A stretch of DNA of 64,000 nucleotides from Micromonospora chalcea (GTDB taxonomy: Bacteria; Actinomycetota; Actinomycetes; Mycobacteriales; Micromonosporaceae): the NCBI RefSeq assembly GCF_002926165.1, contig NZ_MAGP01000035.1:51453-115452 (forward strand), in the 5' to 3' direction. The notes below the pieces were generated by a model that saw nothing but the letters and a program-made list of their open reading frames with translations, had not been told where the DNA came from and made no database searches. The position numbers and the translations under genes were made by a program. Shown in pieces: positions 17,639 to 25,080 of this stretch (within the stretch, counting starts at the first letter, position 1; each line of letters opens with the position of its first letter).

Positions 17639-18274
17639 TCACGTAGCGTAAGCGCCGCTCGCCGGCCGTGCGGGCAGCGCGAAGACCGGGATGAAGAACT
17701 GGGCGAGCGGGCCGATGGTCAGCGCGTACGCCACGGTGCCGAGGCCGACGGTTCCGCCGAGCAGCCAGCCGAGGGCCAGCACGGTGACCTCGATGCTCGT
17801 GCGGACCAGCCGCACCGAGAAGCGGGGATGACGGGCGACGAATCCGGTCATCAGACCGTCGCGGGGCCCGGGGCCGAGCCCGGCGCCGAGGTAGAGCCCG
17901 GTGGCGGCGCCGTTGGCGACGATCCCGGCCACGAGCATCGCGGCACGCGCCGGCATGCCCTCACCGGGCGGCAGCACGGCCAGGGTGGCGTCGACGACCA
18001 GGCCGATGACCACGACGTTGCTGACCGTGCCGAGGCCGGGCCGCTGCCGCAGCGGGATCCAGAGCAGCAGCACGAGAGCGCCGACGGCGATGGTGACGGT
18101 GCCGAAGGAGAGACCGGTCTGCCGGGCGAGCCCCTGGTGGAACACGTCCCACGGGTCCAGCCCCAGCTCCGACCGGATCATCAGCGCCATGCTGAGGCCG
18201 TACAGGACGAGCCCGGCGTAGAGCTGGGTGAGTCGTCGCGCCGAACGGTGCCCGAGATTGCCAAGCGGTGCCAT
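17639..18274 (-). CDS. yczE: YczE-family integral membrane protein
   Basis: Encodes 211 residues with about five transmembrane helices. It contains the family-typical RSELGLDPWDVFHQGL segment, the later LYLGAGLGPGPRDGLMTG repeat of that signature, and VRTSIEVTVLALGWLLGG. YczE/YitT-like proteins are suspected transporters of unknown substrate. The frame extends 7 codons upstream, but the ATG at 18274 lies 7 nt from a TAGGGT -10 box, so the leaderless start is preferred. Divergent from a MocR-type regulator; this yczR/yczE pairing is a known recurrent arrangement, implying regulation by the neighbour. Confidence 0.85.
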   Translation of the reverse strand: MAPLGNLGHRSARRLTQLYAGLVLYGLSMALMIRSELGLDPWDVFHQGLARQTGLSFGTVTIAVGALVLLLWIPLRQRPGLGTVSNVVVIGLVVDATLAVLPPGEGMPARAAMLVAGIVANGAATGLYLGAGLGPGPRDGLMTGFVARHPRFSVRLVRTSIEVTVLALGWLLGGTVGLGTVAYALTIGPLAQFFIPVFALPARPASGAYAT

Positions 18275-18281
18275 GCATGCC

Positions 18282-18287
18282 ACCCTA
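18282..18287 (-). promoter_or_regulatory. -10 element of leaderless yczE promoter
   Basis: On the minus strand TAGGGT is 7 nt before the yczE ATG at 18274. It abuts the first of three CCAATT repeats that probably bind the divergent regulator. Confidence 0.5.
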
Positions 18288-18291
18288 GGGG

Positions 18292-18362
18292 CCAATTGCA
18301 GGACGTAAGGGGTCCAATTCCGGAGGTGTGGCCATGACCAGCCAGGTGCGCGGCGTCCAATT
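18292..18362 (+). promoter_or_regulatory. Three direct CCAATT repeats: putative YczR (MocR) operator
   Basis: CCAATT occurs at 18292-18297, 18314-18319 and 18357-18362, all in the same orientation, with start-to-start distances of 22 and 43 bp (about two and four helical turns). MocR/GabR proteins characteristically bind same-orientation repeats. The third copy falls inside the start of the regulator gene. In a sequence this GC-rich, three such AT-containing hexamers are unlikely by chance. Confidence 0.6.
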
Positions 18363-19785
18363 GGCGCGACTCCTCGGCCAGTGGCATGCGCTGCCGGGCC
18401 GCCGCCGCAGCCCCGACTACGCCGCGCTCGCCGGCGCCGTCCGGGGCCTGCTCGCCGACGGCCGGCTGCCCCTGGGGGTACGCCTGCCGGCCGAGCGGGA
18501 ACTGGCCGAGGCGCTGCGGATCAGCCGGACCACTGTCACCGCCGCGTACCGGGAACTGCGGGAGAGCGGCCACCTGGCCAGCCGCCGGGGCGCCGGGAGC
18601 TGGACCATGCTGCCCGGCGGCCACCGGGTCGCCAGCACCGGGCTGTGGACGCCGCTGGACGACCGCGACATGATCGACCTCGGCGTGGCCGCGCTGTCCG
18701 CGCCGCCGCAGCTCGTCCCGGCCGCCCGGGCGGCCGCCGAGGACCTGCCCCGCTACCTCGGCGGGGCCGGCTACCACCCGACCGGCATCATCGAGCTGCG
18801 GGAGGCGGTGGCCCGCGGGTACACCGAGCGCGGGCTGCCCACCAGCCCGGAGCAGATCATGGTCACCAGCGGCACCCAGCACGCGCTGGACCTGGTGCTG
18901 CGGCTGGCCCTGTCGCCCGGTGGCGCGGTGCTCGTCGAGTCACCCACCTACCCCAACGCGCTGGCCGCGCTGGCCGCCCGGCGCGCCCGGATCGCCACGC
19001 ACGGCCTGTCCGACGAGGGCTGGGACGCCGAGCTGCTGCTCGGCAGCATCCGGCAGACCCGGCCGAAGCTCGCGTACGTGATCCCGGAGTTCCACAACCC
19101 GACCGGCCACCTGATGGCGGCCGACCTGCGCGAACGGCTGGTCGGCGCGGCCCACGCGGCCGGCACCGACCTCGTCGTCGACGAGTCCTTCGTCGACCTG
19201 CCGCTGGACGGCACCCCGCTGCCGCCGCCGGTCGCGGTCTTCGACAGGCACTCCCGGGTGATCAGCATCGGCGGGATGAGCAAGCCCTACTGGGGCGGCC
19301 TGCGGATCGGCTGGGTCCGCGCCTCCGCGCCCCAGGTGCAGCGGCTCGCCGCGGCCCGGGTCGGGGTGGACATGGCCAGCCCGGTGCTCGACCAGCTCGT
19401 CGCCGTGCACCTGCTCGCCGAGGCGCCGGCCATCGTGGCCGCCCGCCGGGCCCAGCTCGCCGCGCAGCGCGACGCCCTGGTCGCGGCGCTCGCGGAGCAG
19501 CTGCCCGACTGGCGGGTCACGCCGCCGCGCGGCGGCGTGACGCTCTGGGCCGAGCTGGACGGCCCGATCTCCAGCGCGCTGGCCCGGGCCGCCGAGGAGG
19601 TCGGCGTACGGCTGGCGCCCGGACCCCGGTTCGGCCTGGACGGGACGCTCGAGCGCTTCCTGCGGTTGCCCTTCACGCTGCCCGCCGACGAGTTGGTGGA
19701 GGCGGTCGGGCGGCTCGCCGCGGTGCGCTACGACCTGGACCGCACCAGCCGCCCGCAGTGGCGCGAGCCGAGCGTCATCGCCTGA
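18334..19785 (+). CDS. yczR: MocR/GabR-type regulator (YczR): GntR winged helix fused to aminotransferase fold
   Basis: Encodes 483 residues. The N-terminal GntR-type wHTH (residues ~25-90) includes LPLGVRLPAERELAEALRIS and TVTAAYRELRESGHL. The rest is a fold-type I aminotransferase-like effector domain with SGTQHALDL, PTYPN, HNPTG, VDESFVDL and the PLP-lysine segment SIGGMSKPYWGGLRIGW. It should sense a PLP-linked ligand and control the divergent yczE. ATG 18334 is chosen over GTG 18328 because GGAGG (18322-18326) is correctly spaced only for the ATG. The intergenic region carries three CCAATT direct repeats. Confidence 0.9.
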   Translation: MTSQVRGVQLARLLGQWHALPGRRRSPDYAALAGAVRGLLADGRLPLGVRLPAERELAEALRISRTTVTAAYRELRESGHLASRRGAGSWTMLPGGHRVASTGLWTPLDDRDMIDLGVAALSAPPQLVPAARAAAEDLPRYLGGAGYHPTGIIELREAVARGYTERGLPTSPEQIMVTSGTQHALDLVLRLALSPGGAVLVESPTYPNALAALAARRARIATHGLSDEGWDAELLLGSIRQTRPKLAYVIPEFHNPTGHLMAADLRERLVGAAHAAGTDLVVDESFVDLPLDGTPLPPPVAVFDRHSRVISIGGMSKPYWGGLRIGWVRASAPQVQRLAAARVGVDMASPVLDQLVAVHLLAEAPAIVAARRAQLAAQRDALVAALAEQLPDWRVTPPRGGVTLWAELDGPISSALARAAEEVGVRLAPGPRFGLDGTLERFLRLPFTLPADELVEAVGRLAAVRYDLDRTSRPQWREPSVIA

Positions 19786-19857
19786 CCGCCCGCCCGATCC
19801 GGTGGTGAACCGCCCGAACCACAGCTGCGGGCGGGTCCGCGCCCGCACACTGCCCGG

Positions 19858-21165
19858 GTGGGAGACGGGGACGCGGTCCGGTGGTCGTGGGCGGTGCGGC
19901 GCAGCGCGCCGGGCTCCCGCACCACCCGGCTGGAGCTCTTCTACGACCTGGTCTTCGTCTTCGCGTTCCTGAGCGTCACCACGCTCACCGCCTCGGTGCT
20001 CACGCCCGCCAACCTCTACCGGTTCCTGCTGGTGCTGGCGCTGCTCTGGTGGTCGTGGACCGGCTTCGCCCGGATGGGCAACGCGTTCCGCGCCGACCAG
20101 GGGATGCTGCCGCTGATCGGCGTCGTCACCGTGGCGGCCACGTTCCTGCTCGTGCTCAGCACGCCCAGCGCGTTCGCCAACAGCGGTGGCTGGCTGCCCG
20201 GGCCGCTGGTCTTCGCCGCGTGCTACTTCGTGATCCGGACCGCCCAGCTCACCGTCTTCGCCTGGGCCGACCGCGCCGACCCGGCCCGGCGCCGGGGACT
20301 GCGGATGCGCTTCCTGGCCCCGACGGTGGCCACGGCGCTGCTTGTCGTCGCCGGCACCCTGCCCGGACGGCTGGCGCAGGAGCGGTTCGCGGTCGGGCTG
20401 CAACTGGTGCTCTGGACCCTGGCGCTGCTCGTCGAGTACGTCGCCGGTGCGATCCTGGGCCGGCAGTGGTGGGTGGTGCTCTCGGCCGGGCACTGGGCGG
20501 AACGGCACGCGCTCATCGTGCTCGTCGCACTCGGCGAGTCGCTCATCGCGCTCGGGCTCGGCCCGAAGACCGGGCTGCCGCTCACCGGCCCGGTGGCGGT
20601 CGCCGCGCTGCTCGGCGTGGTGATCGTGGCGACGCTGTGGTGGGCGTACTTCGACACGCTGTCGTTCGCGCTGGAACAGGCGCTGCACCAGGCGCGGGAC
20701 CAGGCCGCGCGGCTACGGTTGGCCCGCACCGTCTACACGTTCCTGCATCTGCCGATGGTCGCCGGGATCATCCTGTTCGCCCTCGGCCTCAAGGACCTGC
20801 TGGCCGAGGCGACCTCACCCGCGACGCCCGCGTGGGGCCCGCCGCTGGGCGCCTTCTGGGCCGGGATCCTGTTCGGCGGCGTCGGGCTCTACCTGCTCAG
20901 CATCGCCGCGTGCTGGTGGCTGGCGGAGCGCCGGGTGCGGCCGCCGCTGCTGGTGACGGTGCTGGCGCTCGTCGCCGCCGTGCCGGCCGTCGCCCTTCTC
21001 CACGAGCTGAACGCGCTCGTCGTGCTGGCTGTGCTCGCCGGCGCGGGCGTGGCCTGGGAGACCCGGCGCGAGGACGGCTACCGGCGCCGGGTACGCCAGC
21101 TCGCGCTGGAGGAGCAGATCGCCGCCGAGGCCGAGCAGAGCCGCTGGCGGCAGCAGCACCTCTGA
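19858..21165 (+). CDS. Low-temperature-requirement protein A (LtrA) family membrane protein
   Basis: Encodes 435 residues with about 11-12 hydrophobic helices. The family signature is present: RTTRLELFYDLVFVFAF at the N-terminus, WWSWTGFARMGN, HWAERHALIVLVALGESLIALG, and WWAYFDTL. LtrA was named in Listeria for growth in the cold, but its molecular function is unknown. The C-terminus has a soluble helical tail (about 45 residues, Arg/Glu-rich). The GTG start is preceded by CACACT six bases upstream, a possible weak leaderless -10. A strong hairpin terminator follows. Confidence 0.88.
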   Translation: MGDGDAVRWSWAVRRSAPGSRTTRLELFYDLVFVFAFLSVTTLTASVLTPANLYRFLLVLALLWWSWTGFARMGNAFRADQGMLPLIGVVTVAATFLLVLSTPSAFANSGGWLPGPLVFAACYFVIRTAQLTVFAWADRADPARRRGLRMRFLAPTVATALLVVAGTLPGRLAQERFAVGLQLVLWTLALLVEYVAGAILGRQWWVVLSAGHWAERHALIVLVALGESLIALGLGPKTGLPLTGPVAVAALLGVVIVATLWWAYFDTLSFALEQALHQARDQAARLRLARTVYTFLHLPMVAGIILFALGLKDLLAEATSPATPAWGPPLGAFWAGILFGGVGLYLLSIAACWWLAERRVRPPLLVTVLALVAAVPAVALLHELNALVVLAVLAGAGVAWETRREDGYRRRVRQLALEEQIAAEAEQSRWRQQHL

Positions 21166-21182
21166 CCGGCGCCGACGCGAAC

Positions 21183-21212
21183 GGCCGTGCCCCGGGACGG
21201 TGGGGCACGGCC
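21183..21212. terminator. Bidirectional terminator between ltrA and fadD
   Basis: GGCCGTGCCCC (21183-21193) pairs perfectly with GGGGCACGGCC (21202-21212) around an 8-nt loop. It lies between two convergent genes, so it can stop both transcripts. There is no T-tract, as is usual in high-GC actinomycetes. Confidence 0.75.
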
Positions 21213-21236
21213 GGCGCTACCGACTGGCGGTGCGGG

Positions 21237-23063
21237 TCACAGCTCGGCGAGCGTGCCCTCGTACATCTTGTCGATCTCGGAGGAGAAGTTCGTCTCCACG
21301 CTCCGGCGCTTGATCTTCAGCGACGGCGTGACCTCGCCGTCCTCGATGGTGAGGTCACGGGGGAGGATCGTCACCTTCTTGATCGTCTCCCAGCGGTTGA
21401 GCTTGGCGTTCAGCTCGGCGACGTACCCCTCGACCATCTCCCGCGCCTGCGGCGAGGTGACGATCGTGGTGTAGTCGCTGCCCTCCAGCGGGGTGCCGGC
21501 GGCCCAGCCCTTGATCGCGTCCGGGTCCAGCGTGACGAGCATGGTGCAGTAGTTGCGCGCCTGCCCGATCACCACCGCCTGCGAGGTGTACGGGCAGACC
21601 GCCTTGAACATGCCCTCGATGTGCGACGGCGCGACGTACTTGCCGCCGGACGTCTTGACCAGGTCCTTCTTACGGTCGGTGATGCGCAGGTAGCCGTCGT
21701 CGTCGAGCGTGCCGATGTCGCCGCTGCGGAAGAAGCCGTCCTCGGTGAACGCGGCGGCGGTCTCCTCGGGGAGGTTGTGGTAACCCCGCATGACCGGCTT
21801 GCCCCGCATCAGGATCTCGCCGTCGGTGTCGATCCGGCACTCCAGATCACCCATGGCCCGGCCCACGCTGCCGATCTTCAGCCCGTCGGGCGGGTTCACG
21901 AACGCGCCGGCGCTGGTCTCGGTCAGGCCGTAGCCCTCGGAGATGGGCAGGTTGGCGGCGGCGAAGAAGGTGGCGATCTCCTTGCTCAGCGGCGCCGCGC
22001 CGGAGACCAGCACCCGCATCCGGCCGCCGAGCCGGGCCTGCAGCTTGCTGAACACCAGCTTCTCGGCCAGCGCGTACTTCATCCGCAGTCCGGCCGGCAC
22101 CGGCTTGCCGGCCTGCTCCAGCGCGACCTTCTCCTTGCCGACCTCGACGCCCCAGGCGAAGATCTTGGCCTTCGCGCCGCCCGCGCCCTGCGCGGTGGTG
22201 ACCGCCTTGTTGTAGACCTTCTCGAAGACCCGGGGCGCGCCGCACATCAGCGTCGGCCGGATCACGCCGAGCAGGTCGACCAGCTTGTCCACCCGGCCGT
22301 CGACGTACGTGGGCAGGCCGACGTGGGTGGCGCCGCAGAGCAGCGTCTTGCCGAACGAGTGCGACAGCGGTAGCCACAGGTACTGCAGGTCGTCGGTGCG
22401 CAGCAGGCCCAGCTCGGCCTGCGCCACGCCCTCCCAGCACCAGCCGCCGTGCAGCAGCTCCACGCCCTTCGGGCGGCCGGTGGTGCCCGAGGTGTAGATG
22501 AGCGTCGCCAGGTGGTCCGGGCCGATGCCGGCCACGAGCATGTCGATCAGGTCGGGCTCGGCGCTCAGCGCGGCGGCGCCGCGCTCCTCCAGCTCGGCCA
22601 GGGTGAGCTGCGGGACGGCGGCGGCCGGGTCGGGCGCGCCGTCGAAGAGCACCACGTGGGTCAGCGCGGGCAGGTCCGCTCCGGCGATCTTCGCCGCCTG
22701 GGCCGGGTTCTCCGCGAACAGCACCTTCGAGCCGGAGTCGGCGATGATGTAGACCGCGTCGTCGGGCTCGGTGGTCGGGTAGACGGTGGTGGTGGCCCCA
22801 CCGGCGCACATGATGCCGAAGTCGGCCAGCACCCACTCCAGCCGGGTGTTGGCCAGGATCGCCACCGGGTTCTCCAGGCCGACACCGAGCCCGTGCAACC
22901 CGGCGGCGATCGCCTTCGCGCGCTGCCCGACCTGCTCCCACGTCAGCCAGACCGGGCCCGAGTCGTCGGGTGCGGGGTGAGCGAACGCCTGGCGGTCGGG
23001 GGAGTCCGCCACGCGCTTGAGGAACATGTCGGGTACGGAACGGTACGGTACATCGAGAGCCAT
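21237..23063 (-). CDS. fadD: Long-chain fatty-acid--CoA ligase (FadD15-like)
   Basis: Encodes 608 residues of the ANL superfamily. It activates fatty acids via acyl-AMP to acyl-CoA. The P-loop is YTSGTTGRPKG, followed by SHSFGKTLL, the GYGLTETSAG segment, GDIGTLDDDGYLRITDRKKDLVKTSGGKYVAPSHIE, and the C-terminal lysine region. Length and motif order match actinobacterial FadD15 long-chain ligases. The upstream region carries an inverted repeat (23093-23108). Possible role in fatty-acid catabolism or lipid remodelling; substrate chain length is inferred from the family. Confidence 0.92.
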   Translation of the reverse strand: MALDVPYRSVPDMFLKRVADSPDRQAFAHPAPDDSGPVWLTWEQVGQRAKAIAAGLHGLGVGLENPVAILANTRLEWVLADFGIMCAGGATTTVYPTTEPDDAVYIIADSGSKVLFAENPAQAAKIAGADLPALTHVVLFDGAPDPAAAVPQLTLAELEERGAAALSAEPDLIDMLVAGIGPDHLATLIYTSGTTGRPKGVELLHGGWCWEGVAQAELGLLRTDDLQYLWLPLSHSFGKTLLCGATHVGLPTYVDGRVDKLVDLLGVIRPTLMCGAPRVFEKVYNKAVTTAQGAGGAKAKIFAWGVEVGKEKVALEQAGKPVPAGLRMKYALAEKLVFSKLQARLGGRMRVLVSGAAPLSKEIATFFAAANLPISEGYGLTETSAGAFVNPPDGLKIGSVGRAMGDLECRIDTDGEILMRGKPVMRGYHNLPEETAAAFTEDGFFRSGDIGTLDDDGYLRITDRKKDLVKTSGGKYVAPSHIEGMFKAVCPYTSQAVVIGQARNYCTMLVTLDPDAIKGWAAGTPLEGSDYTTIVTSPQAREMVEGYVAELNAKLNRWETIKKVTILPRDLTIEDGEVTPSLKIKRRSVETNFSSEIDKMYEGTLAEL

Positions 23064-23092
23064 CGCTGTAGCCGCCTTCAGGGGTGGAGGGA

Positions 23093-23108
23093 CGTGACGG
23101 GGGTCACG
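23093..23108 (-). promoter_or_regulatory. Inverted repeat upstream of fadD
   Basis: CGTGAC-GGGG-GTCACG is a perfect 6-4-6 palindrome located 30-45 bp upstream of the fadD start. Its size and position fit an operator for a lipid-responsive TetR-type repressor, but no such regulator is adjacent. Confidence 0.3.
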
Positions 23109-23202
23109 CCGGTCTGCGGTTACCGAAGGGTATTGCCTGTACCCGGCCAGCGGCTAGCCCTGATCGGCCGAGTCGCCACCGGTCCCGACTTCTGGCATCG
23201 GA

Positions 23203-24153
23203 TCAGGCGTATCGGCTGGCGGCGCGGGACCAGTCGTAGGTGGCCCGGATCCAGTCCCGGCGGGTGTCCAGGAACGCCCGCATCCCCTCGTCGGCCCCGG
23301 CGCTCAACGCCGCGTCCCGCTCCGCGTACGAGGCGAGGGCCGCGTTGAAGCGTTTCGCCGCCGCGTTCAGCGCCGCCGACTCGTCCTGCCCGGTCTCGCC
23401 CGCGATCGTGGTCACCAGGTTGTGCGCGTCCGGGGTGACGCCCCGCTCCTTGCCGTAGGAGAACACGTCGTTGCACCAGCAGACCAGGTCGGTGGCGAGG
23501 GCGTCCAACGCGGTCAGCGCCGGGGTCGCCCGCTGGTCGGCCCGGGGCAGGGACGGGCGGGCCAGGTCGGTCACCGTGAAGCTGGGGCGTACGCCGCCGG
23601 TGTGGCGGCGCATCTGCACGTACTCGGCGACCCCGGGCACGCGCCGGCGCTCCCGGTTCGCCGCCTCCCACAGCAGCGCCAGCAGGTACTCCCGCAACTG
23701 GCTCACCAGCCGCATCAGGTGCGCCGGCCGGCCCCGGCCGCGCGCCCGCCGGCACAGATCGTGCAGCGCCAGGCCCATCGGGCCGGCATCGGTGGGCGCG
23801 GGCGCGTCCGGGTCACCGTGCCGGTCTAGCACTCCCAGCAGCGCCGCCAGGGTGGGCGCGAGCACCGTCGGCGCGGCGCCCAGCCCGTCGTCGTCGCAGG
23901 CGTCGTCCACCACGAACAGCCAGTTGATCAGGTCGGTGAGCAGCCGCAGACCGGCCGGGGACGCCTCGGGGCAGGCCCGTCCGGCCAGCTCCGAGGCATG
24001 GGCGCCGGCCAGCCGCAGCAGGCCGGCCTGGGTCTTGACCAGGCCGAAACCGCGCACCCAGGCGACGCTCTGCGCGGCCACCTCGTCCGCGGCCGGGTGA
24101 CACCGGGAGGGAAAGGGCGGCTCGTGCAGCGCCGAGAGCGCGAAGTCCCGCAT
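23203..24153 (-). CDS. Class I terpene synthase (sesquiterpene cyclase-like)
   Basis: Encodes 316 residues of the bacterial terpene synthase family. The aspartate-rich Mg2+ site DDACDDD is at residues 83-89, the NSE triad NDVFSYGKE at 228-236, and the RY pair at 314-315, about 80 residues later as expected. WLFVVDD and the conserved Arg upstream of NSE are also visible. All catalytic elements are intact, so it should cyclise a prenyl diphosphate, most likely FPP, but the product cannot be predicted. ATG 24153 is preferred over GTG 24243: a TAGAAT -10 box lies at 24244-24249, so transcription starts inside the longer frame, and a GGGGAC precedes the ATG. No P450, prenyltransferase or methyltransferase is adjacent. 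Confidence 0.88.
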   Translation of the reverse strand: MRDFALSALHEPPFPSRCHPAADEVAAQSVAWVRGFGLVKTQAGLLRLAGAHASELAGRACPEASPAGLRLLTDLINWLFVVDDACDDDGLGAAPTVLAPTLAALLGVLDRHGDPDAPAPTDAGPMGLALHDLCRRARGRGRPAHLMRLVSQLREYLLALLWEAANRERRRVPGVAEYVQMRRHTGGVRPSFTVTDLARPSLPRADQRATPALTALDALATDLVCWCNDVFSYGKERGVTPDAHNLVTTIAGETGQDESAALNAAAKRFNAALASYAERDAALSAGADEGMRAFLDTRRDWIRATYDWSRAASRYA

Positions 24154-24243
24154 CGTCGTCCCCTGTCCGCCGCCCCGCAGGGTCGGGCCGGTGCGCAGGA
24201 GCGTACGGCAGCCGGCGAACGTTATCGAACGCCGGGTGTCCAC

Positions 24244-24249
24244 ATTCTA
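24244..24249 (-). promoter_or_regulatory. -10 element of the terpene synthase promoter
   Basis: TAGAAT on the minus strand is a near-consensus -10. Predicted transcription start is about 24237, giving an 80-nt leader to the ATG at 24153. No strong -35 is visible 16-18 bp upstream. Confidence 0.45.
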
Positions 24250-24281
24250 CGATCGCCTGGGTGGACGGGCGGAAACGTCTG

Positions 24282-24911
24282 TCACAGGCCCAGTTCGGCG
24301 GTACGCAGACGCTCGGCGCGCTCGGCCGGACCGTCCACCTGGACCCGGGCCACCCGCTGCCGCCCGGTGAGGAACAGCACGAGTTCCCCCGGCGCGCCGA
24401 CCAGCCGCAGCCGCTCGCCGCCGCCACCGGCCCGCAGCTCGCCGTGCCCCGGCGCCTGCACCAGCACCTCGGCCGGGAAGCGCCGCAGCGCCATCCGGGC
24501 CAGCAGGGCGACCCGCTTCCAGAGCACCGCCTGCTGCCCGGCCGGCAGGTCACGCGGCTGCCAGCCCGGCCGGGCCCGGCGGACGTCCTCGTGGTGGATG
24601 AAGAACTCCATCCCGTTCGCGATCTCGTCGGTGAGCGGGTTGCTCACCGGGCTCCACACCGGGGGACGGCGGACCCGGGCGATCAGGTCGGCGTACGGCC
24701 CGGCGGCGATCCGCCTGCGGACCGACTCGCCGTAGCCGCGCAGCGGCGGCAGCAGGATCCCGCCCGCCGCGTCCGGCCGGCGCTCCCGCACCAGCAGGTG
24801 CGCCGCCAGGTCGCGGGTGGTCCACCCCTCGTTCACAGTCGGCGCGTCCGGTCCCAGCTCCAGCATCAGGTCGGCGAGCGCCTCGCGCTCCGTTCGGGCG
24901 TACCGCGGCAT
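24282..24911 (-). CDS. TIGR03085-family protein (DinB/MDMPI superfamily, mycothiol-linked fold)
   Basis: Encodes 209 residues. It starts with RTEREALADLMLELGPDAPTVNEGWTTRDLAAHLLVRE, the typical N-terminal helix pair of the TIGR03085 family within the DinB/maleylpyruvate isomerase superfamily. The metal-ligand pattern is visible: His in AAHLLVRE and a later FFIHHEDVRRA. Members are thought to be metal- and mycothiol-dependent enzymes or their relatives; the reaction is unknown. The ATG at 24911 lies 6 nt from a TACGAT -10 box, indicating a leaderless transcript. Confidence 0.88.
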   Translation of the reverse strand: MPRYARTEREALADLMLELGPDAPTVNEGWTTRDLAAHLLVRERRPDAAGGILLPPLRGYGESVRRRIAAGPYADLIARVRRPPVWSPVSNPLTDEIANGMEFFIHHEDVRRARPGWQPRDLPAGQQAVLWKRVALLARMALRRFPAEVLVQAPGHGELRAGGGGERLRLVGAPGELVLFLTGRQRVARVQVDGPAERAERLRTAELGL

Positions 24912-24917
24912 GGCCCG

Positions 24918-24923
24918 ATCGTA
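24918..24923 (-). promoter_or_regulatory. -10 element of leaderless TIGR03085 promoter
   Basis: TACGAT on the minus strand is 6 nt before the ATG at 24911, with only CGGGCC in between. Confidence 0.5.
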
Positions 24924-25080
24924 GGCCCGTCGCGGCCGATCGGCGCGCCACGCCCGGCGCTACGGCGGGCCGCGAGCATCGAGGGCCGGTGTCCGCCCAG
25001 GTCCGGTGCGAACGTGACGGCGGACATATCCCGGCCGGGTCGGCGGAGCTGGCGGCGAGCGGTAAGGATGGGGGAGAAAA

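Noticed and set aside
21237..24911. A terpene biosynthetic gene cluster including fadD and TIGR03085 genes
   Set aside because: The neighbours have their own promoters or terminators and no terpene tailoring role, so the synthase is treated as solitary.
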